NCBI GenBank assembly: GCA_007644065.1
Contig: VJWN01000025.1
Coordinates: 9,927 to 73,926, forward strand
DNA: 64,000 nt
From: Margaritispora aquatica
Lineage: Eukaryota > Ascomycota > Leotiomycetes > Helotiales > Discinellaceae
Reading direction: 5' to 3'
This document shows, one piece after another, positions 56,937-64,000 of the stretch. The notes under the pieces were generated by a model. It was not told the DNA's origin. It searched no databases and saw nothing but the letters and a program-made list of their open reading frames with translations. Position numbers and translations under genes: made by a program. Within the stretch, counting starts at the first letter, position 1, and every line of letters begins with the position of its first letter.

Positions 56937-58541
56937 TTACGCAGCAGGTGCATCAGCAGCAACATCAGCAGCAACCAAAGGCTTCATCGCATAAACCGTG
57001 CAAAACGGATAATAAGTATGCTGTTTCCGATCCGCAATATCCTTCTTGACGCTGGCGAAAAAGACACTCGACTCCTCCACGCCCCAACCCAACCCCTTCT
57101 GGAAGACCCTCGTGCTGATGCCCTCCAAGTTCTTGGTCAGGTTCTCCTGGTCATATGCGCCGACCAGGCGGAGACGCGGGTCTTTCGGCCACGGCGACGT
57201 GGGCATCTTGAAGATGCGCTCCGTGATGCCCTCGAAGCCCGCTGCCGTGAACCACTCCACGTACGAGAGCGGTGCTTCGAGGGGGGTTCCGAAGGCGGTG
57301 GCGGCGGCGCGGAGGAGCCGGTCGTATTCGCTGAATTTGCTGGTGGGGGAGATGGAGCCGTCGTCACAGGCGAGAGTGCCGTTTATGCATTGGAATTCGA
57401 GATAGCCGCCTGGTTTGAGGTGTCTATGGGGCATTAGCATTGTTGAGTAGATAAATTTTAGTTACTGATAGGTTGGGAAGAGTGGAATTGGGTTGAATCG
57501 TGGGACGTGAAAAGTCAGTCAGCACGTTGACGAAATTCACTGATTATGGATTTGGGAGCGTGGATGATGAAAAGTGGTGAAGAAGAGAAATATGGATGAG
57601 ATAGGACACACTTGAAGCATTGTTTAACCAGACGAGGCCAGTCACGGATGCAGAGGAGCAAGTCACGAGCGAAGATATAATCAAACGTCTCTTCCTCCCA
57701 AGTCCACGGTTGCTCAATATCGTCGATTTCGAAATGGCAATTCGGAGGAGTCCTGTGGGATTGAGATTCGATGTCAGCAATTGCTTCTGGGACAGATTGA
57801 TTCCCGAAAGACGGAATCTCATGTTCTGGACGGAATCCCTTACCAACTCGGCTGGATGGGAGCAATGTCAACTCCGGTCACCTGCTGGAATTAGTACATT
57901 GTACATTACTTCGCGTCTCAACTATCACTTACATCAGCCGTAGGATTTGCATCCGCAAAATCAATGGTCCAAATCCCTGCATCACGTTAGTAAAAATTCT
58001 GTAGATATCTCACAAAACTCTCTCCACAAGCGAGTGCTTCGAAGAATGCAATGGCCTAACTAACCTGTTCCACAACCAAGATCAAGAACTTTGTGCAACG
58101 TCTCGGGCAACGGAGCTTGCCAGCGTTTCTTCTCCATCAAGATGTAATACTTGGTATGCACCATGTCGATGCGCTCCATCTCTTGCTCGTCCATTGGTGC
58201 TCCGTATTCTATTTAGCCGGCCACAAATCGAAAGTTAGCTGCTATTCCTTTGACTTCGCTATCAATTCCACGATTGAGATGTTGATATTGGCGAACCTAC
58301 CTTCTTTGCCATACGATGCGTAGGTCCTCCCGTTCTCTTCTACTCCCTTCACGATGCTCGAGGATAGAGATGCAAGTAGACTTTCTTTGCCAGCATCCGC
58401 TCCCTAGATTGCAGTTTTCAAGTTAGAAATTGAGCGTGCGAGTTGGCTGTCATTCCCGTTTTTTAATAGAGAGTGACTTGCTTCATCCTCAAACTCCTCA
58501 TCGCCAGCCTCGATAATATCTGTGGGATCTTCTTGCTGCAT
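56937..58541 (-). CDS. LaeA-like S-adenosylmethionine-dependent methyltransferase
   Basis: Seven exons: 58478-58541, 58301-58399, 58065-58208, 57933-57976, 57844-57881, 57612-57752, 56937-57423, giving 338 aa. Motif I VLDLGCGTG spans residues 95-103, followed by GIWTIDFADANP, VTGVDIAPIQPSW and PPNCHFEIDDIEQPWTW, the hallmark of the large fungal LaeA/UMTA-type family. FDYIFARDLLLCIRDWP, HLKPGGYLEFQ and a C-terminal EGISTRVFQKGLGW block complete the fold. The N-terminus is short and acidic. LaeA itself is a nuclear regulator of secondary metabolism, but most family members are enzymes or regulators of unknown target. The first intron uses an atypical GTCACT donor, so the extreme N-terminus is less sure. 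Several very short exons (38 and 44 bp) hide the gene from simple frame scans. Confidence 0.88.
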
Positions 58542-59436
58542 TTCATCACCTGTTCGCTATTGCTCCTATTCGGGTCAAGAAATTAGGAAATCCCAGACAG
58601 TTTCCGGGAAGCAGTTAAGGTATAGAGGACGAATTTCACGTCTGGGTGCTAAAGCTTGACAGCGCAGAGGGAAGAGCAGACAAGAAAGATAAGAAAGTCA
58701 TTCAAGAGGAACCCTGGCACTTTATTGCAACTTAGCCAGAACAATCTGACGACTTCTTACTCTGTGCCGCATCTTCATCATGTGCCGCTCGGTTTTACAT
58801 GCTTATGCTTGTCGGATCACATCACAATAGCAGACTTTAGCTCTGGTTCAGGGCCGTCCCGTGGCGGATTCAATTCGAATGGGCTAGTTCCGAGTTGTCT
58901 GTTCGACTTTACGATCCACAAGTTCGCTGAAGAATTATCTGCAGCTGCAGTGACCTGCATGCACGTTCGGAAGCACCAGGTACATCTACTTGCTCGCTTA
59001 ACGATTCTTGATGTTTCGCCCGTTTAGCCGTTGCTCATGCACTCGTACATTCTGCAGTACGAACGTAGCAACGGACGCAATCGTTCGTCTAGGACGTCCC
59101 TCCGGTGCTTCACTTGTAGTGTATTTGCGCGTTGTGGAAAGAGCTGAATTGTTGTTGTGACCCCCACTCGTTTGGTGACATGATTGCATTAACGGTTTTG
59201 TTTTGGTTGCGTTATCCTGCCATTTGCCTTGATTTTTCCATTGTGATCTAGATGTAGCTTGCGACTGCGACCTCATGTCATCCTACAGTAGACATCAAGC
59301 TTGCATTCAATCAAACAGCTAGGCCTAGCTCAAGTATGTAAGTCTAGTATCGCCATCTTATCCGATAGTTATCTCCTTGGAATCATTCTCCAAACAAGGT
59401 ATATCAAATTATGGGAAAATCAACAACTTCTCCCTC
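58542..59436. other. Intergenic, 0.9 kb, no gene seen
   Basis: This lies upstream of the methyltransferase gene and downstream of the HET gene. Short frames at 58656-59027 and 58998-59276 show no domain. Confidence 0.4.
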
Positions 59437-61398
59437 TTATTTATGTTGTTCTGCCCACAGATCTGCTAAAATCGGCCGTCTATCGTACCAAGGAAAATGG
59501 TATGTCACGTACTTGACGATCTCAATTCTCCTTCCCTCATGCTGCCAAACAAGCTCATCGGTGCTATAGGTCCGCAAGTCCGCCATCCCCTGATGGAAAG
59601 CAGACTCTACAGTCTGCCTCACATTTTTAGCCGAAATACCTGTCTCTCGTTGGAAGACGAAGTGCTCTGAATATCCATGAATTTTGCAGATTTGGTCACC
59701 CTCGCGAGCGAGCTTGGGTATTTTGATGATGTAACAACTGTTCAGAATAGCAGTCGGGATATGGGGTGGCAAACAGCTTTGCAGACAGAAGAGCATGTTG
59801 GAGAAGAGGTGAGCTAAAGTGAGCACACAACAGTATGATGTGTGCTCGCAAGTGCTTTTGAGTATCGTAGAGCCTGAAAAGATGTTGGTGATCAGCTCTT
59901 TCAATTCGGGTAAGTGATCAGATTCGGACGTTAATTTGGAGTAGTTACAAAAAGGCTTGATGTTATCCAAGCTTTCACAGATGGAAAGGAAGAGTGACGA
60001 TATCTGCTCCTTTATTTTTCTTTGCTTTGGGTCGTTGAGCCAGTCTAGAACATCACCGACCTCATTTGATTGCCTGTTGATCATCCTCTGCTGCCACTCT
60101 TCGCTTGGGGATAGAATCAGCTTTATCACGCCTAGGCAAAATCCATCGACAACAAAAGTTGAAGAATTGCCAAACAAATTTATGTTTGATATCTTATCTT
60201 TAGGATCATCGGTTAATTGCAACTTTAATCGCCTTTGTCCAACTGAGTAAGAAGCAATCCAATCTGGAATCCATGAAGGTATCTTCAGCTGCCGGCCATC
60301 AGGACGCAGTTCTTCAACATGATATAATATTGATAAGTTTCCCCTAAAAGTGTCCCGGATAATTATACTAGCGACTTCTTGGTATATCTCAGCGACAGAT
60401 TTAGAGTAATCAATAGTTACTTCGGCTCTCAATCGCTCATTACAAATTCCAAGATGGCCATAGATCATGTCTTTCGGATTAGACACGCCCAATCCTCTTC
60501 TCTTTGTCAAATTGTTCAAGAAGTGCATAGTTGCTTCTTCAGAACTAAAAGGCTGACCTGCGATCACTGCGTGATTCTGCTTAATTCGCATCATGCTTAA
60601 GATCCTCTTAGTGGACTCATTCTGAAAAGCAGCATTAATACATTCGACATGGTCCGAAAAGCTCTTCCATCTCATTCGTGTTTCCCCACACTGGACCCAA
60701 GGGTCGGTTGATAACACAAGCTCTTGCAAGATCCAGATTCTAGAGAACCACGGAAGAGAAAGAATATAGCGATTGAGTAGCTCTCCTAAAGTGACCACAG
60801 GGTTTCTCCATCCTGAGTCGGATTTCCATTCCTGAGACAGTTCAGCTGGAGGAGACTTGGCATGCTCACCATAAACAACAGAATGAAGCTCGGTTGGGTG
60901 ATGCAAAGCAAGAAACTCCATCAACATGGTTGCTTTAGATTCCGCAGGACCGAGGAATATCAGTGTATGGTGTGCTGTGGCATAGATTGCTCCCATCTGA
61001 CGAACTTGGATGTTACGATCTTCCACGTCCGCTTGGTTAATACAAATGCCATCAGCCCAGATAAAAAGTATTTGACTTCTGTCACGAATATGACGGAGAG
61101 CACAATCAAGCGACCTCGTGATATTGAGATACTTCTCACCGATGGCAACGCGTCGGCTGGTTGTAGCATCTCCCCACACATATGACAGTGCAGTGTAGTG
61201 ATCAACAATCTCGTATTCGCATTCTTTCAGTGTCTTCTCAATGATTAAACAATAGATCGGAGCTTCAAGCTTGTCTGAAGGCTGAAGTTCAATAAGTCTG
61301 ATTGTTCCATTAGCGATTGATGAGTAGGTGTACAGGTGCTCAGAGGCTGTTTCTTTGGTTGACATTTGAGAACCAACTCCATCCATTCCTGCCGACAT
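59437..61398 (-). CDS. HET-domain protein (heterokaryon incompatibility), intact
   Basis: A single exon of 653 aa without internal stops. HET blocks: ALSYVWGD (70-77), LFIWADGICINQADVEDRNIQ, and WFSRIWILQELVLS. The rest follows the usual long HET architecture: a central helical region (GVSNPKDMIYGHLGIC, equivalent to the DxVYGLLGL block; YSKSVAEIYQEVASIII) and a C-terminal domain with AREGDQICKIHGYSEHFVFQR, corresponding to the conserved GD-x-V/I-C region. It probably triggers programmed cell death when incompatible strains fuse; the partner is unknown. It is a distant relative of the HET pseudogene at the left edge. A HET-like N-terminal fragment lies immediately upstream. Confidence 0.93.
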   Translation of the reverse strand: MSAGMDGVGSQMSTKETASEHLYTYSSIANGTIRLIELQPSDKLEAPIYCLIIEKTLKECEYEIVDHYTALSYVWGDATTSRRVAIGEKYLNITRSLDCALRHIRDRSQILFIWADGICINQADVEDRNIQVRQMGAIYATAHHTLIFLGPAESKATMLMEFLALHHPTELHSVVYGEHAKSPPAELSQEWKSDSGWRNPVVTLGELLNRYILSLPWFSRIWILQELVLSTDPWVQCGETRMRWKSFSDHVECINAAFQNESTKRILSMMRIKQNHAVIAGQPFSSEEATMHFLNNLTKRRGLGVSNPKDMIYGHLGICNERLRAEVTIDYSKSVAEIYQEVASIIIRDTFRGNLSILYHVEELRPDGRQLKIPSWIPDWIASYSVGQRRLKLQLTDDPKDKISNINLFGNSSTFVVDGFCLGVIKLILSPSEEWQQRMINRQSNEVGDVLDWLNDPKQRKIKEQISSLFLSICESLDNIKPFCNYSKLTSESDHLPELKELITNIFSGSTILKSTCEHTSYCCVLTLAHLFSNMLFCLQSCLPPHIPTAILNSCYIIKIPKLAREGDQICKIHGYSEHFVFQRETGISAKNVRQTVESAFHQGMADLRTYSTDELVWQHEGRRIEIVKYVTYHFPWYDRRPILADLWAEQHK

Positions 61399-61807
61399 TG
61401 TGTAATATTTTCAGTGGATGATCTCTCAGTCCTTTAATTGCCAAACAAGACATCCTATTTCTTAGATGTCTAAACATTGGAAACTATATTGAACTGCCTG
61501 GAGCCTCGTCCACGTCCAGCTCAGGCTATTTTTAGAAATGGCCGAGTGGTTATGGCGCCAGGTCTGGTGAAATTTCTCGATGTGCAACAAAACTGCCTCC
61601 AGCCATACGAATGGCCTATGTAGCCAGTCATAAGCTTGAGGTTGGGGCAGTGCATATGCATATGCGTGCTGTGAGCGAATAGACGAGTTCCACTGCTCAA
61701 GCTCGTGACCTTGGCTCTTGAAGAACACCATTCGCCCGCTGTCCGTGGTCAAGTTTTATCAGGCTGCTCTCAAAATCAGTATTATTGCTTAAAGAAAGAA
61801 TATTGGA
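61399..61807. other. Intergenic, no gene supported
   Basis: 0.41 kb between the HET gene and the HET-like fragment. A minus-strand frame at 61462-61752 shows no known domain. The HET gene promoter should lie here. Confidence 0.4.
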
Positions 61808-62329
61808 TTATATCAGGACCTTCGAGTTCCCCAGCAGGCTTTCCACATAAAAAGACCCCTCATTCCTCCCGTGACTGAGATAACCAGCTCCTTTCCACTC
61901 TTCGTCAACTTCATCAGCAACAAACAGAATAACAAACAGCCGGCCAGCATGCCACTGTCGTGATATTTTCCCTCTTTTCGTGTTCTTCTCGCACCAGCCT
62001 TCCCTGAAGTTCTCAACTGCCGCGAGTACATGCAGGCAGTCCTCACATCCTGCTTTTCTTGCCTGATGATAATCCTTTATGGACTTCACGCTTTGAGCTA
62101 TCGTTCGATCGTAGAAAGTTTGCGGCCAAATAGGACATCCCCAATATGATTTCTCTTCCCCGGTGAGATCGGAGGCCATCGCTAGATTCAATAATGTCAG
62201 CATGTTGATATCTTGAGCGAAATGCCAAGCTTCAGACGGATGTACTCTTACCTACTTGAAGCAGCTCGATAACTTTGCCTCGCTGAAAAGATCCAGGTTT
62301 TGGGTCTATTATGTAAAACTTTGTCTCGC
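61808..62329 (-). CDS. Short protein resembling the N-terminal region of HET-gene products; 5' end unresolved
   Basis: Two exons can be supported: 62252-62329 and 61808-62181, joined by a GTAAGA-to-CTAG intron with a GCTGAC branch-like site. They read YIIDPKPGSFQRGKVIELLQ, then MASDLTGEEKSYWGCPIWPQ, then AGCEDCLHVLAAVENF, ending at TAG 61808. The Cys-x2-Cys block with the following hydrophobic helix is typical of the region ahead of the HET domain in many fungal incompatibility proteins. Upstream of 62329 an acceptor-like CTAAG suggests another exon I could not place. If translation starts at ATG 62179, the product is 123 aa. It could be a truncated HET gene or a stand-alone small protein of a fungal lineage-specific family. 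Confidence 0.55.
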
Positions 62330-62843
62330 CTTAGCTTTCAGAGAAGCAAGAAATCAGTTTCCAAATTGGAGTTCGACCACTTCACAAGAATAGAATGGAA
62401 CCTACCTTACCTTAAGTAACGCCTTGATCACGTGGTGCTCCCAATGTAGCAGTGACCATTCCGACCCTCAATCTCAACTACTATTGTTCAGTTAGGTACT
62501 GAAGGTATGGAATGGAAAGCCAAGCTAAGAAAACTCGTCGAGAGTCGCTTTTGCAATGTAGAATGACCTACTTTATATATGTCGAACTTATTTGATGTAC
62601 TTATTGGACTTACAAGACAAACCATAGTGGTTAAAGCACTCAACGAAGATGATAAACGTGATGCATCAGCTACGTTTCAAGCTAACGAAATTCGAACGAG
62701 CTTCTTTAGTAATATAAGAGTAAGGCCACGCTTAGGCTAACCAAAAATCAAATGCGCCATCGACATCCGTCCTGGGTATAAACAATCCCTCAAAGCCATA
62801 TTCCCATGACCATCTCCAAATTCATAAATTCATCACCACGATC
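62330..62843. other. Intergenic, no gene seen
   Basis: 0.51 kb between the HET-like fragment and the copper ATPase 3' end. It may contain an undetected first exon of the fragment. Confidence 0.4.
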
Positions 62844-64000
62844 TCATACGATCTCTCCTTCATCCCCAATCACCTGCACTTTCACCTGAAACCCCAACCA
62901 AGGAATCCTGCTCCTCAACGATAGACTACTCAATACCACGCTGATAGAACTCGCCGCCATAGCCAAACTCGCCCACACAGGATCAAGCCTAACATGCTTC
63001 CCATGACTGACGATTGGGTACAGAACTCCAGCTGCAACTGGCAGTGCTGTCATGTTATATATTAATGCCCAACCGAAATTAAACTTGATGCGCCTGAAGA
63101 CAAATTTGCTTAAATCGAGCAAAGTGATGAGTGCATTCAAATTGCTGGAGACGAGAACAAATTCTGCGGAGGAGATAGCAATATCGGATCCAGAACCAAT
63201 GGCAATGCCTACGTCAGCTGTGGTAAGAGCGGGAGAGTCGTTGATTCCATCGCCGACCATGGCTACCAATGCTCGCCTGTCGGAATGCTCACTGCCAGAC
63301 GAATTTCTCGACTTGAGAGATCTTTGTAGATACCGAATCTTCTCCGCTTTTTGACTTGGCAGTACTCCAGCAATGATGTTGCTTGAGTGTATGCCAAGCT
63401 GAGATCCTATTGCATTGGCTGTAATCTGATTGTCACCAGAGAGCATCCAGACGTCCGTTCCACGCTGTTGCAGAGCACAAATAATACCCTTCGACTCTGG
63501 GCGAACAGGGTCAGAGATCGCGAAGATAGCTGTAAGCTGCCAAGCCAGCTCTGAAGTATGGATAGCTGCCAGAGCGACAGACTTCCCTTCTGCCTTCCAG
63601 GAGTCTAATGTAGCCTGGGCTTCAATGGAAATAGAGGCTTCATGATTTAAGAGTAAAAGCTCGTTACCGATGATAACCTCGATCTTCTCCGAAGAACCAT
63701 GATATGAGCCCTTGAGCCCTTGTCCTGGAATTTCCTCGACGTCTTCCACTGCTAGGCCACTGACGTTTCTAGCTGTACAAAATGAGACAAGAGCTTTTGC
63801 AATTGTGTGACTACTGTTCCCCTCCATTGCCACAACTAATCCAAGAACCAGATGTTCATGTGGAGGTTCGACAGGGCGAATGGAGATTTCCTTGCCTGCA
63901 CCGTGGGCAAAGACATGATGATCAGTAACAGCAGGCTCTCCACCAACTGTTAACGTCCCTGTTTTGTCAAACACAATACAGTCGAGCTTGCTAGCTTTCT
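62844..64000 (-). CDS. Copper-transporting P1B-type ATPase, C-terminal part (cut by window edge)
   Basis: Only the last ~385 residues are in the window; the reading frame is open through base 64000 and the N-terminus lies beyond it. Visible P-type ATPase blocks: FDKTGTLT with the phosphorylated Asp, SSHTIAKAL (the SEHPxA-like nucleotide-binding region, here with Ser-His), SGDNQITANAIG and MVGDGINDSPALTTADVGIAIG. The last two membrane helices carry YNMTALPVAAG and MAASSIS, matching the YN and MxxSS metal-ligand motifs of Cu(I) P1B-1 pumps. Yeast Ccc2-type pumps load copper into secreted oxidases in the Golgi; other fungal members export excess copper. The number of N-terminal metal-binding domains, needed to decide, is not visible. 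Confidence 0.95.
   Translation of the reverse strand, partial: KASKLDCIVFDKTGTLTVGGEPAVTDHHVFAHGAGKEISIRPVEPPHEHLVLGLVVAMEGNSSHTIAKALVSFCTARNVSGLAVEDVEEIPGQGLKGSYHGSSEKIEVIIGNELLLLNHEASISIEAQATLDSWKAEGKSVALAAIHTSELAWQLTAIFAISDPVRPESKGIICALQQRGTDVWMLSGDNQITANAIGSQLGIHSSNIIAGVLPSQKAEKIRYLQRSLKSRNSSGSEHSDRRALVAMVGDGINDSPALTTADVGIAIGSGSDIAISSAEFVLVSSNLNALITLLDLSKFVFRRIKFNFGWALIYNMTALPVAAGVLYPIVSHGKHVRLDPVWASLAMAASSISVVLSSLSLRSRIPWLGFQVKVQVIGDEGEIV

Noticed and set aside
57515..57871. Open frame continuing between GVDIAPIQPSW and PPNCHFE of the methyltransferase
   Set aside because: Residues in between do not match the family and are removed by a GTAAGG-to-CACAG intron that restores a tryptophan codon.

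Overview
The window comes from a filamentous ascomycete (Pezizomycotina). The evidence is a dense set of genes interrupted by short GT-AG introns of about 44-65 bp, HET-domain incompatibility genes, a LaeA-like methyltransferase, a GPI-anchored WSC protein and an AT-rich block that looks RIP-mutated. A leotiomycete (Helotiales) is my best guess from the gene content, but it is only an inference. There are 24 protein-coding loci (one cut by the right edge, several with uncertain ends or possible lesions), one intron-containing tRNA, and long gene-free spacers.

Left part (1-16 kb): AT-rich DNA runs into a HET gene broken by two in-frame TAG codons (891-2681). Then come a small cysteine-rich secreted protein that appears only after splicing (3173-3603), a histidine phosphatase, a DUF829 hydrolase-like protein, a nucleotide-sugar-transporter-like protein divergent from COX15 (heme A synthase), cytosolic lysyl-tRNA synthetase and a cytochrome P450. 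Middle part (16-32 kb): a 3.5 kb gene-free stretch, a secreted GH3 beta-glucosidase, a cytochrome b5-fused front-end fatty acid desaturase, HBS1 with a Ski7-like segment, and the ER Hsp70 KAR2/BiP ending in HDEL.

Right part (33-64 kb): VPS27 (ESCRT-0) lies head to head with a Doa4/USP8-like deubiquitinase, which are two steps of the same multivesicular-body route. They are followed by a PuuE-type polysaccharide deacetylase, a Ulp1-like protease with an apparent 5' frame break, tRNA-Pro(UGG), a secreted unknown protein, a fumarylacetoacetate-hydrolase family enzyme, a DUF3500 protein, the WSC protein, an unknown protein, a small polytopic membrane protein, a LaeA-like methyltransferase, an intact HET gene with a HET-like N-terminal remnant beside it, and the C-terminal part of a copper P1B-ATPase running off the right edge.

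Most genes are independent housekeeping or accessory loci, with no operon-like or biosynthetic-cluster organisation. Functional links are limited to the VPS27/DOA4-like divergent pair and to protein and RNA quality control genes (HBS1/SKI7, KAR2). Exon coordinates were worked out by eye from splice signals and frame continuity. Every multi-exon model called intact closes to a whole number of codons.
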